Source: Eutreptiella sp. 'Long Island Sound 2002' (Eukaryota; Euglenozoa; Euglenophyceae; Eutreptiales; Eutreptiaceae). Taken from it: a DNA stretch of 64,000 nt. Location of the stretch: assembly GCA_964036045.1 (NCBI GenBank), contig OZ038398.1:29705380-29769379 (forward strand). The letters run 5' to 3'. This document shows, piece after piece, positions 52,211-60,778 of the stretch; positions within the stretch are counted from its first letter, which is position 1; each line of letters starts with the position of its first letter. The notes under the pieces are model-generated. The model was not told the origin of the DNA. It did no database searches and saw only the letters and a list, made by a program, of their open reading frames with translations. The translations under genes were made by a program, and so were the position numbers.

Positions 52211-52694
52211 GCATTAAAGGGTAGGCCACGCGAAGTGCGCACGGTAAACCTTGTTTAGGCTACCCAGGGGCTCCTCGGTACGTTCTTTAAGAGAACCTGA
52301 GGAGTCCCTTAACGCTTGCTTGCTTGATAAGGGTAGCTGCTCCATGCAGCATGTTTGCGGACAGCGTATTATAGGGCACACTGAGAAGGGTATAATACCT
52401 GGAGTGTGCCTTGGTTCCTCCGCCGCAAACGCCCTTTCATTTGCCTTTGTTTTACAGGTGGGCAGGTAGGGTGAGTGGTGCAGCAGCATTTTTTTTTATG
52501 CCCTGCTAAACAGGGGCGCAGATCACACAAACAAGTAACTCCGCTCCGCCTGTGGCAGAGCAGGGAGTCCGACTTCATCGACATCTGCGCCTTGCACACG
52601 AGAGCACTCCTTCCCTCCAAGCCCTTGCAGGGGAAACGCGTTGTGGCGTCCCCTGTGAGGCCACAGTTGCTTAGCAGCGCTGTGTTCTCTTGTC
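52211..52694 (-). promoter_or_regulatory. Conserved 3' noncoding block, inner copy
   Basis: Aligns by eye with 63029-63535 of the outer element (reverse complement in the window) at roughly 80-85% identity, including CAAACAAGGTTTACCGTGCGC-like strings, CCAGGTATTATACCCTTCTC and GGGGACGCCACAACGCG. It is noncoding in both elements. Conservation suggests a cis-acting RNA or DNA role, or recent exchange between the two elements. Confidence 0.6.
52271..52304 (-). other. Conserved bipartite stem-loop, inner copy
   Basis: CTCCTCGG and CTGAGGAG form the outer stem and GTTCT/AGAAC the inner stem around a 5-base loop, with a 3-base bulge (TAC). The same two-part hairpin occurs at 63442-63475 in the outer element. 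One outer-stem pair is a G-T pair on the plus strand and a mismatch in element RNA. Confidence 0.6.
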
Positions 52695-53247
52695 ATTTCA
52701 CAGGTGGGTCGCTAGGACCCTCGAGAACTTCCTCTTCGCAACGCCAAGTAGAGTGTGCGTGTAGGAGTGGTAGTCCTGCGTGGGGGCTAGAGCCAGTTGC
52801 CCAGCGCTCGCCCACCAGGATGGTGCCACTGTAGGGTGTGTAGGACCTGTAGGGGGCGTGTCACTGTCCCACCCTTTTCCTGCAATTTTAGCTGGGTTGG
52901 TGGGCTGTGACAGTGGGTTAGGTTAGTGTTTTTGGCCACATAGCAAACAGGCGTTTTGCATGCCTTCATAGCTTTTGGCCACCCCTCCCTTTAGTAGACA
53001 GGTAGGTAGGGAAAACAATACCTGGATTAACACTCTGGGTATTCCCCCAAGGTTTTGCGCCAGCACAGAAATTGGGCGCATAGGGGAGGGGAGACCCGGG
53101 GCGTACCCCGTGGCATCAATAAGCCAACCCTCCAGGTTTAGCAAGGGCGCAGACTTGGGTATAATTAGGACACCACTTCTGCGGCTTGCTCTCAGGACCT
53201 TAGGACTAGCACACTCACACATACGCTTTGGCAGGTAAGGGTAAGGT

Positions 53248-56200
53248 TCAGTCCCTAGCTTTAGTCTTGGAGGCAAGCGCCTCAGCGAGCCTCAGTAACT
53301 CACCAAGGTTGTTCTGGGACAAGTAGTCAACCAGAACTGAGTTTAGGCGTCCCTCAGGTAGAACAAATGCAGAGAAGGGCTCCCAGGTGGCCTCTTCGAC
53401 TCCAAACCCTTCCCAGAGGGTGAGGAAGCGCCAACCCTGGCGATAGCGGTGGCGTAGGACAGACTTCACCAGGTAGAAGCCCTCCTTAGCCATTTCCTCG
53501 GCGTTCATGTCGGGGAGTTCACCTTCAACTTCCATAGGGCTGGCAGCCCCTTGTAGGTCCAGAGCGGCGATTTCCTCGTCGTTCAGCTCCCACTCCTCCC
53601 CACAGAGGTCTTCAGGATCATGGTAGCGCTTCAGGTGTTGAGCGGCGCACACCAGGGTCCCCCCTAGACGGGGAGAACACCGCACGGTGATACGGTGCCC
53701 ATCCACAGATAGGATCTTGTACGGCCCGAAGTATGGGTCATCGCTGGTAGAGCGTGGCCAGGCGGGTAGTCGACTGTGGTGCACCAGCACCCAGTCCCCT
53801 TCTTGGTAGGTGGCCGGTACACGGTGCTTGTTCTTCTTGTTCCACTGACGCTCCCTCACTCTCTGGAGCATAGCCTTGGCCTTGTCCACCTTCGCTTGTT
53901 GCTCTTGGACCCATTCACCCACAGAAGAATGGGTGTCCTCTGGATAGGGGGCATGTAGGAACCATGCCGGGCGCCCCATGAATAGCTCATGTGGCGAGTA
54001 GCCAGTAGCTGAACTCTCTTGGGAGTTCATCATCAAGGATATGACGGGGAGTAGTCTCACCCAGTCTCTGGTGCGTTCAGTTTTGCACCATATCCTGACG
54101 TTCTCCTTCAGGACACGAATCTGTCGCTCACATAGGGGGTTGCTCGTGTGAGAGTAGGGAATCCCCGTAGACACCTGGACATTGAGGGACCTCAGGACCC
54201 TCTTGTACCAGCCAGTATCTGAGCGTACTCGTACGTCCTCATCGGAGTTGATCTCCTTGGGCGCCCCATAGACACAAAACCACTCCTCCAGGAGTATCTT
54301 GATAGTCTCCTCTCCGGTAATGTGCTTGGTACATGGGAACACCCTGGTAAACCTGGTCAACCCACAGGTTACCACGAGGGCGAAGTCATAGCCCCCGAAC
54401 TTCGGCATCTCCGTGTAGTCCACGTATAGAACACTGTTAGCACAGTGAGGGATGGGCAGGGTCGAGTAGAGACCTCTGTCCCTGATATCCCCTGGTTTAC
54501 AGGACCTGCACGGGCACTTGTCCACGATAGGCAGGAGCGTCTTCCGCAGCTGGTCGTCAGTCCACGTAGTGTGGAACCACTGCTTGAACAGCCTCAGGGT
54601 ACGGTCAGCACCCACATGACCACTGGACTCATGGGTCCACTTCAGCAGCGCTGGGACTCGGTCACTAGGCACCACGATGCGGTCCTCGTGCCAGAGGTAG
54701 CTCTTGTCCCGCTTCCACTGGTCTTGGTTGACCAGGAGGGGTTCAAGGCGTTTCTCCAGGCGCCGGTAGATATCCCCAAACTCCTGTAGGTACTCCGATT
54801 GTTGGAGTCCATCCAGGGGGCGTATCATGGTCATGTTCAGGTCCAGGTGTACGTCCATACGGCTGAACGCCTCCTTAGCCAGCGCTTCTGACCGGGCAGC
54901 AATCAGGGCGTCGAAGTTGTTGCGGCTGATGTAGTCGGCACACTCGTTCTTCACTCCCTGGATATGGTGTACCGTCAGCCGTAGTTGACTGAGGTAGGTC
55001 CACCAGCGACGTAGCTTGGCCTTCTCAGGTGGGGGGCCCTTCTGGAAACTGCGGACCGGTTCTTGGTCGCATAGCCAGACCACAGGGTTACTCCCCAACA
55101 GTCGTGCTTGTGAGGATAGCACCAGCATACCCGCGAGCAGTTCCTGCTCATAGGTGGAGTAGTTCCCCCTGGCCTGGTTCCACTTCCAGTTCCAGTGGCC
55201 CAGAGGTACTAGGACCCACTTGTCGTCAGGGTAGCTGTGCTTGAGGGTTCCATCTCGGTTGAGACCTTCCGTCCCCCATTGGGAAATGGCCGAGTCGAAC
55301 TCCTCCTTCTCTAGTGCTTGCCACTGGAACAACGTTCCACCACCGCCCACATTACTGGCGTCGGTCACCAGGATAATCTCCCCTTGTGCCCTAGGCACGC
55401 CCAAGCACTTAGCATTGGCTACCTTGTCTTTGAGCTCGTCAAACGCTTGTTGCTCTTGTGGGCCCCAGCGCCAAGTAGTACTCTTCTTGATCAAGTCAGT
55501 CAGTACCGCGCTGGTGTAGGTGAAGTTTTTGATGTGGCGGCGATAGAAGTTGCACGCCCCAATGAAACTGCGTACATCATGAAGTCCTTTCTTGGGGTCT
55601 TCGTGTCGTACCTTGGCATCCATCAGGGGTTTGGCCTTAGAGGCCGCTGGGGTCCACCACCCATAGCCAACGTCAAACCCCAGGTACTGCATGGTCTCCT
55701 GCATGAACTCACACTTCTCCAGCTTGAGTCGTGTGTGGTTCTCCTGGCAGACCGCAAAGAACTCACCCAAGAGGATTAGGTGATCCTCCTGGGTATTGGT
55801 CCCGAGGCATACATCGTCGATGTGAGCCTCCATCTGGGCCCCACGGGATATGAGCTCCTGCACCTTAGGTCTCCTTCGTAGGATGGACAAGATCTTGTTC
55901 ATCAGCTCTTGGAACAGAGCGGGGGCGTTAGCCACGCCGAATGGCATGACCTTCCACTTGAATACCCTCCCCTGAGGGGTGATGAAGGCCAGTAGTTCCT
56001 GCGCGTTGGGCGTCAGGTCCACTTGCCAGAATCCACTTCGCTTGTCCATCTTGGTCTTGTAGCGACAGGAGGCTATCTTCTCCAGGGTAGACTCCATATT
56101 GGGAATGGACCCTGAGTGGTTCAGCGTCTTCTTGTTCAGCTCTCCATAGTCCACTACCAGCCGTTTGGCTGTAGACCCAGGTTTAGCCACCAGGAAACAG

Positions 56201-58176
56201 GGGCTGCAGTGTAGGGGGTAGTCCCCATCCTTGTACTCCAGGACTAGGCCAGCGTCGATACATTCTTGTATCTGTCGCTCAATCTCGTCGGCCTGCTCTT
56301 TAGGAGCTGGATAGGGTCTCCTCCGGATCTTGTGACCCACGAACTCGGGTTTCAGCTTGAGGTCCATCTGTACCAGCTTGTCGCATGAGGCTGGAGGGGG
56401 TAGTTCTCCGAACACCTCCAGATAGTTCCTTATCAGCTTTTGTACCCGCGGGTCCAGTACCTTGATCTTGTCCTCCATGTCCTCGTCGGAGTGTAAGTTG
56501 CTTGCCCCTTGAATAGAAGTCGGGAGGTGGTCCTCCACCGACTCTTCGCCCGCGGTAGCATCCTTCAGCCCTTGGTAGGCATACAGAAGGTCTTGCTCAA
56601 CCATCTCCGGTGGACGATGGCAACATAGGCACGCTTTAGGGGGTTCACATACACATTCCTCCGAGAGGTCGTCCTCATCTGGGGTCCTCACATGGGCACC
56701 CCATACGCTCTTCATGAGCTTGAGATCTACCTCCCTTTGCCAGGTGGTGATCTTCTGTTCGAGGTCCTCCTTCAGTTGGGATAGGTCTCCCATACGTCCT
56801 TGCTTCAGTGGCCACGAGCTGCGGGTAGGCTTCGCGTAGCATAGCTTTTTCGCCACCAACTTCCTCTTGGAATCCACATACTCCCTGAGCCTGGATCGAG
56901 GGTCCAGCTCTTCATCCACGGGGTCTTCCACCCTCATGGAGAGTAGGGGTTTTAGTGGGGCGACGTACTCGGCGTTCTCCACTTCTTCCACCGCAGTCTG
57001 CACGAAGAAGGCGTCGTGCTCAGTTTCGTCGTCTGAGTGGATAGAGCTAGGTAGCTCAGATAGTCCACACTCAGAGACTCCATCAGGAACAGGTACATGA
57101 CAGGGAGAGTTGGGGGCGTTGGTGTCAGTCACGGCGTACTCATCTCCTCCGGGTGTAGTTTCAACAGCATCTTGAGGTCGTAGACGATCCTTCAAGTCAC
57201 CCAAGGCGAGTCCATCGCTTTCTCGTTGTATAGCCTGGACCAGAGTAGGGTCCAGGTCTTCCCAGGGGATGGTGGTAAGACTTCCGTCCACCACGCTGAG
57301 CATACTCCCCCATCCGGGCTTCCCAATGGGCGTCTTGCGTCCCAGAGGCACGTAGATGGCCTCATCAGGTAACCGCACAGAGCTGATAGTCAGCTTGTCA
57401 AGGAGGGTTCGCCAGTACTCGTTGCCCCCATGGGCTCCCCAATCGGGGGAACACAGGACCATACGGGAACGTTCCAAGGCCACCTTGGTCAGCACCTTCC
57501 CCAGTTCACTGAATCTGGGGTTCCCGTAGGCCATCCCGAAAGAGGGCCAGTAAAATTTGTAGCTGCAGTTCTTCCCCTTGCTGCAGTATAGGTCCAGTAC
57601 ATGCTGCTTGTCGCTGGCGAACAGCTCCACACTTAGGTCTTCTCGAGAGTAACCCAACTCCTTCAGACCTTGGTCTAGGACTTCCCCCAATAGTTGATAG
57701 TCCTCAGTTTTGGAGGCCGCCATCATGTTCGAGGGCTCCTCCTTCGATAGTCTCAGGTAACTCGAGGTATGTTCCGACTGCTCCAGTGGCACAGACTCTC
57801 TACCACTGCCGTGGTCCACGTACAGGAGGTAGGGCGCTTGCAGCGTCAGGGATTGTATCTGGGAGTGCTGCACGAAGAAGTCAGTACCCAGTACAAAGTC
57901 GAAGGCATCTGTGTCCATCACATAGAACCGATGGGCGACAGTCCTGGAGCCCATAGGTACCTCCACTTCGCAGTCCCCGCAGCTGTGCACCACATGTCCA
58001 TCCCCCATCCGTATAGCGGCGGTGGTCATGGTGTTCTTCAGGCTCCCACAAGGTAAAATTTTCTTGGCCACTATCGATATTGTGGCTCCAGTATCCAGTA
58101 CCCCCAGGTATTCACGTCCCCCTAGTCGGATACGTACCCAAAACACCAGGTCTTGGGTGCCACCAGAGCGTCCCCG
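53248..58176 (-). CDS. Pol polyprotein of the inner element (protease, N-P-R-F module, RT, RNase H, integrase, chromodomain)
   Basis: The frame is open for 1,642 codons after the gag stop and has no ATG before the protease. Residues are numbered here from the GTG at 58146. Protease: D18-T-G-A and VLGTDFF. Module with E174-LFAS, N209-P-R-F and SPDW (233-236). RT: VVD666YG, D701 (KMDKRSGF), FGVANAPALFQ and H775-I-D-D, where most Ty3/gypsy elements have Y-x-D-D. RNase H: D929, E1002, D1027, D1071. Integrase: H1172/H1177 with C1213/C1216, then D1243, D1304 and E1340 with 35 residues between the last two. GPY/F motif at about 1473-1476, and a chromodomain at about 1558-1615 (TLWEGF, ATWEP). Together these copy the RNA and insert it; the chromodomain may target chromatin. 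All catalytic acids are present, so activity is plausible. Confidence 0.93.
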   Translation of the reverse strand, partial: RGRSGGTQDLVFWVRIRLGGREYLGVLDTGATISIVAKKILPCGSLKNTMTTAAIRMGDGHVVHSCGDCEVEVPMGSRTVAHRFYVMDTDAFDFVLGTDFFVQHSQIQSLTLQAPYLLYVDHGSGRESVPLEQSEHTSSYLRLSKEEPSNMMAASKTEDYQLLGEVLDQGLKELGYSREDLSVELFASDKQHVLDLYCSKGKNCSYKFYWPSFGMAYGNPRFSELGKVLTKVALERSRMVLCSPDWGAHGGNEYWRTLLDKLTISSVRLPDEAIYVPLGRKTPIGKPGWGSMLSVVDGSLTTIPWEDLDPTLVQAIQRESDGLALGDLKDRLRPQDAVETTPGGDEYAVTDTNAPNSPCHVPVPDGVSECGLSELPSSIHSDDETEHDAFFVQTAVEEVENAEYVAPLKPLLSMRVEDPVDEELDPRSRLREYVDSKRKLVAKKLCYAKPTRSSWPLKQGRMGDLSQLKEDLEQKITTWQREVDLKLMKSVWGAHVRTPDEDDLSEECVCEPPKACLCCHRPPEMVEQDLLYAYQGLKDATAGEESVEDHLPTSIQGASNLHSDEDMEDKIKVLDPRVQKLIRNYLEVFGELPPPASCDKLVQMDLKLKPEFVGHKIRRRPYPAPKEQADEIERQIQECIDAGLVLEYKDGDYPLHCSPCFLVAKPGSTAKRLVVDYGELNKKTLNHSGSIPNMESTLEKIASCRYKTKMDKRSGFWQVDLTPNAQELLAFITPQGRVFKWKVMPFGVANAPALFQELMNKILSILRRRPKVQELISRGAQMEAHIDDVCLGTNTQEDHLILLGEFFAVCQENHTRLKLEKCEFMQETMQYLGFDVGYGWWTPAASKAKPLMDAKVRHEDPKKGLHDVRSFIGACNFYRRHIKNFTYTSAVLTDLIKKSTTWRWGPQEQQAFDELKDKVANAKCLGVPRAQGEIILVTDASNVGGGGTLFQWQALEKEEFDSAISQWGTEGLNRDGTLKHSYPDDKWVLVPLGHWNWKWNQARGNYSTYEQELLAGMLVLSSQARLLGSNPVVWLCDQEPVRSFQKGPPPEKAKLRRWWTYLSQLRLTVHHIQGVKNECADYISRNNFDALIAARSEALAKEAFSRMDVHLDLNMTMIRPLDGLQQSEYLQEFGDIYRRLEKRLEPLLVNQDQWKRDKSYLWHEDRIVVPSDRVPALLKWTHESSGHVGADRTLRLFKQWFHTTWTDDQLRKTLLPIVDKCPCRSCKPGDIRDRGLYSTLPIPHCANSVLYVDYTEMPKFGGYDFALVVTCGLTRFTRVFPCTKHITGEETIKILLEEWFCVYGAPKEINSDEDVRVRSDTGWYKRVLRSLNVQVSTGIPYSHTSNPLCERQIRVLKENVRIWCKTERTRDWVRLLPVISLMMNSQESSATGYSPHELFMGRPAWFLHAPYPEDTHSSVGEWVQEQQAKVDKAKAMLQRVRERQWNKKNKHRVPATYQEGDWVLVHHSRLPAWPRSTSDDPYFGPYKILSVDGHRITVRCSPRLGGTLVCAAQHLKRYHDPEDLCGEEWELNDEEIAALDLQGAASPMEVEGELPDMNAEEMAKEGFYLVKSVLRHRYRQGWRFLTLWEGFGVEEATWEPFSAFVLPEGRLNSVLVDYLSQNNLGELLRLAEALASKTKARD

Positions 58177-58179
58177 TCA
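58177..58179 (-). promoter_or_regulatory. Gag stop codon, proposed readthrough site (inner)
   Basis: TGA followed by CGG on the minus strand separates gag from pol in one continuous frame. UGA-CGG is a context known from readthrough sites of some plant RNA viruses. A 6-bp stem ACCCAA/TTGGGT with an 11-base loop begins about 20 bases downstream. The outer element has the same arrangement with TAG-GGG. Confidence 0.65.
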
Positions 58180-60678
58180 GAATTCCGCGGGACAGGTCAC
58201 CTCGAACCCCTTGTTCCGCAATTTGCGGGCCATCCTCATGAAACGGCTTCTCTTCTTGGCGTTGCCGTCGTCACCACCTTCATGCTCACGCTTGGCTCCT
58301 TGTTCTTGCTGGGCCTGCGTCTGCGAGCGTGTGGTAGGTCCAGACTGCCCTCCAGAGGGCTCGGAGTTCCCCCCTGGATTAGGGTTGGGGTTACCTCCGT
58401 TCTTGTCCTTGTTCTTGTTGTCGTTCTGGCGATTAGCGCCTCCTCCTCGTCCGCCTTGACCCTTGTCTTGACCACCTTGACCACGTCCTTTCGACTTGCC
58501 CTTGCCGGAGTCGTTGCCTTTGGCCTTGCCTCCACCTTTGCCTGAGCTTTTGCCAGGATCTTCCCCCTTAAGCTTCGCCGATAGGCGTTGCTTATGGTAG
58601 CACTCGTCCTCATAGTGCTTCCGCTTACCGCAGAATGCACACGTGATGGTGCAGCGGTAATGATCCGGCATCTTCACCTTGGCGCCGGTGATCTTTTCCT
58701 GCTGCTTCCCCTGGACAACAAAGCAGTCTCGCTGCTCGCAGTCGGAGGCATGCTGCAGGTGGCCCTGTTCATCTCTGGCATCACACCAGAATAGCTCCTT
58801 CACGTTCTCCATTAGGCGGGCGTGGGCGTGTTTGGGGGTAGTCCCCTGCCCAGGTCGGGACCCTTGGTACCCTTTGCCTCCAGGACCTCCACCACCAGGA
58901 CGGTAGTGGTTCAGGTGTTGGTCGCTCTCCTTCTCCAGCGCCATCTCCAGGAGCAGCACGCACAGATCCTCGTAGCGGAGGGATCTAGCCTTGCGCTCAG
59001 CCGTCAGACGGCACTCGTCCCATAGCTCACGGGGGAGCTTGGAGCACAACCAAAACAGCAGGTCGTCGCTGCTGTAGGAACCGGGCGTCAGTCGTCCAGC
59101 CCAGTGGTCCAGGTCCGCCAACAGCTCGGAGACCCTGCCGGGTTTGGGGTTGTTGGGCAGGACGGGCAGGTTCTGGATCTCGGCCCTGATGGAGAGGTCG
59201 GTCTCGTAGGTTGGGTACTGCCTCTCCAGGGCAACCAACACGTCGGCAAACGTGGCGGAGTTGGTGATGATCTGCCTGACCTGCTTCTCCAGGTACTTCG
59301 TCTTGCAGCACTGCAGGAGCAGGTCGCACTTCACTCGCCCACTCGCGTGGGTTTGGCCGGTCAGTCGTAGGAACCGGCCAAAGTTCTCAGCGAACTCGCT
59401 GAGGTCCTTGCCTGTGAATTCAGGCAGGTTCACCACTATCTTGGAGGTGGCAATAGCCTTCGCCTCCTGAGCTCGGCGTCCTTCAAGGCGTCGGGTCTTC
59501 TTCTTCTTCTTCTTCTTCTTCTTACCCTTGGGGTCCTCGGGGTCCTCAGGGTCTTCGTCATCCGATGGCGAAGAAGAAGTAATCGAAGGCGGCCCATCAT
59601 CGGAGGGGTCTCCGCCTAGATCACTGGAGCCATAAGGCTCCACGTCCAGCATAGCCCTTAGGGCTGTCAGCCCCAGCTGGTCCAGCTCGGCCCTCGTCGA
59701 GTTCGTCACGTGACTGTAGGGCGGCTGGGCTGTCCTCGGGACGAATGGGCTTCTTGGTACTGCTGCAGGAGTCGGCATCGGTCGGCTCCTCAGGCTCCCC
59801 AGGGTATTCGTCAACCCTGCCGCCAGGTGGTTAGCCTGTACTCGGTGGGGTGACATTCCCACTGTCGTAGGTGACGCATGGGACGGGATCATCAGGGGCT
59901 GCAGTTTCTCCCTGATCTCTTGCGTGAGGTCGCTCACGATTTGCGAAGCGGCTCCTCGGAGCACCTCATTGATCTCCGACCGCGTCAGGGACCTGTTGGA
60001 GGATCTTCCCGATCCTCTACTCCTGCCTCCCAGAGACTCTGGTCCTCTCCTCAACCCACTCAGGGGTGCATACCCAGGTGCACACCCAGGAGCATACCCA
60101 GGAACTTCCATGTAGGTTCCAGTGGCGTGGAGTGGATGGGGATGGTCAGCCGCATACCAACGCGGCGCAGAGCTGGAAGCCACCGGCTCACTGGCAGTAG
60201 TTGCCTCAAGGAGCGCAGTGGTAGGTGGGCCCATGCCATAGGCGGGGTAGTGAGGCATGCCAGTAAAGCCTGTGCCCTCTGCCATAGGCTGGTTGGTTGT
60301 GGAAGTGGATGTAGCGGCGGCTGGGAGTGTGGTGGTTATGGGAGAGGGTGATGCATGGAGGCCAGAAGCGCTTGGTGCGCCTTCGAAGGTAGGGACATCC
60401 GTCGGGTCTTGCCCTTGCTCCTCTCCTTCGTCTGCTCCTTCTCCAGCATCCTTCTCGCTCTCGTTTCCTCTCTTCCTCTTCACAGGCTGAGGCTGAGAGA
60501 CCATTTCCTTCACCGACAGGGCCCCAAAGGCCGTCTGGAGGCCATCCAAGGAGTCCTCCGCCGTATCCATTGGCCCATGTAAGGGCTCCACCGAAGGTAC
60601 AGCGTCAGGCGCCGGCCTTGCCGGTGCTTCTGGCGCTGGCGCTGTGTTCACCTCGGCGTCCACTCTTCCTTGATCCAT
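58177..60678 (-). CDS. Gag polyprotein of the inner element
   Basis: 833 residues from an ATG about 100 bases inside the 5' LTR. Residues 1-380 are Pro/Ala/Ser-rich and probably disordered. A run of about ten Lys (near 385-394) precedes the capsid-like helical region that starts at VVNLPEF (N417) and continues to about residue 600. A zinc knuckle C680-x2-C683-x4-H688-x4-C693 follows, then a Gly/Lys/Asn/Gln-rich basic tail ending in EVTCPAEF. Gag packages element RNA. The capsid and knuckle match the outer Gag closely, but the N-terminal part does not. It ends at TGA, and the frame continues into pol. Confidence 0.92.
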   Translation of the reverse strand: MDQGRVDAEVNTAPAPEAPARPAPDAVPSVEPLHGPMDTAEDSLDGLQTAFGALSVKEMVSQPQPVKRKRGNESEKDAGEGADEGEEQGQDPTDVPTFEGAPSASGLHASPSPITTTLPAAATSTSTTNQPMAEGTGFTGMPHYPAYGMGPPTTALLEATTASEPVASSSAPRWYAADHPHPLHATGTYMEVPGYAPGCAPGYAPLSGLRRGPESLGGRSRGSGRSSNRSLTRSEINEVLRGAASQIVSDLTQEIREKLQPLMIPSHASPTTVGMSPHRVQANHLAAGLTNTLGSLRSRPMPTPAAVPRSPFVPRTAQPPYSHVTNSTRAELDQLGLTALRAMLDVEPYGSSDLGGDPSDDGPPSITSSSPSDDEDPEDPEDPKGKKKKKKKKKTRRLEGRRAQEAKAIATSKIVVNLPEFTGKDLSEFAENFGRFLRLTGQTHASGRVKCDLLLQCCKTKYLEKQVRQIITNSATFADVLVALERQYPTYETDLSIRAEIQNLPVLPNNPKPGRVSELLADLDHWAGRLTPGSYSSDDLLFWLCSKLPRELWDECRLTAERKARSLRYEDLCVLLLEMALEKESDQHLNHYRPGGGGPGGKGYQGSRPGQGTTPKHAHARLMENVKELFWCDARDEQGHLQHASDCEQRDCFVVQGKQQEKITGAKVKMPDHYRCTITCAFCGKRKHYEDECYHKQRLSAKLKGEDPGKSSGKGGGKAKGNDSGKGKSKGRGQGGQDKGQGGRGGGANRQNDNKNKDKNGGNPNPNPGGNSEPSGGQSGPTTRSQTQAQQEQGAKREHEGGDDGNAKKRSRFMRMARKLRNKGFEVTCPAEF

Positions 60679-60759
60679 CTTAATCCGCCCTTCTGCTTGT
60701 ATTTGCCTGCTCGGAGCACTGGTTGTACGGCGCGGGGTCGCTGCCGGTGCACAGAGACA

Positions 60760-60777
60760 GGCTGCCTCTTGCTACCA
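60760..60777 (-). other. Primer-binding site of the inner element
   Basis: On the minus strand TGGTAGCAAGAGGCAGCC starts one base after the LTR end. TGG pairs with the universal CCA end of tRNA. The rest resembles the site for initiator-methionine tRNA (TGGTAGCAGAGG) with one extra A. The exact primer tRNA cannot be named without the host's tRNA set. Confidence 0.75.
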
Positions 60778-60778
60778 G

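Larger units (their letters stand above)
50982..53247 (-). other. 3' noncoding region of the inner element
   Basis: About 2.27 kb between the pol stop and the polypurine tract, without a frame that looks like an envelope or other protein: no signal peptide with membrane segment and no long ATG-started frame. Its pol-proximal half is strongly similar to the region downstream of the outer pol, in inverted orientation in the window. The 51600-51960 part is A+T-rich. On the plus strand, pyrimidine tracts followed by CAGGT and GGTAGG recur (for example 52455, 52700, 53000, 53235), resembling splice acceptor/donor strings, but no exon can be assigned. Confidence 0.7.

Noticed and set aside
50974-53247. 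An envelope gene after the inner pol
   Set aside because: No frame of suitable length with a signal peptide and membrane anchor is present; frames are short and end inside conserved noncoding sequence.
53776-58056. Plus-strand frames of 60-153 codons across the inner pol
   Set aside because: They are antisense shadows of the long, domain-rich minus-strand frame.
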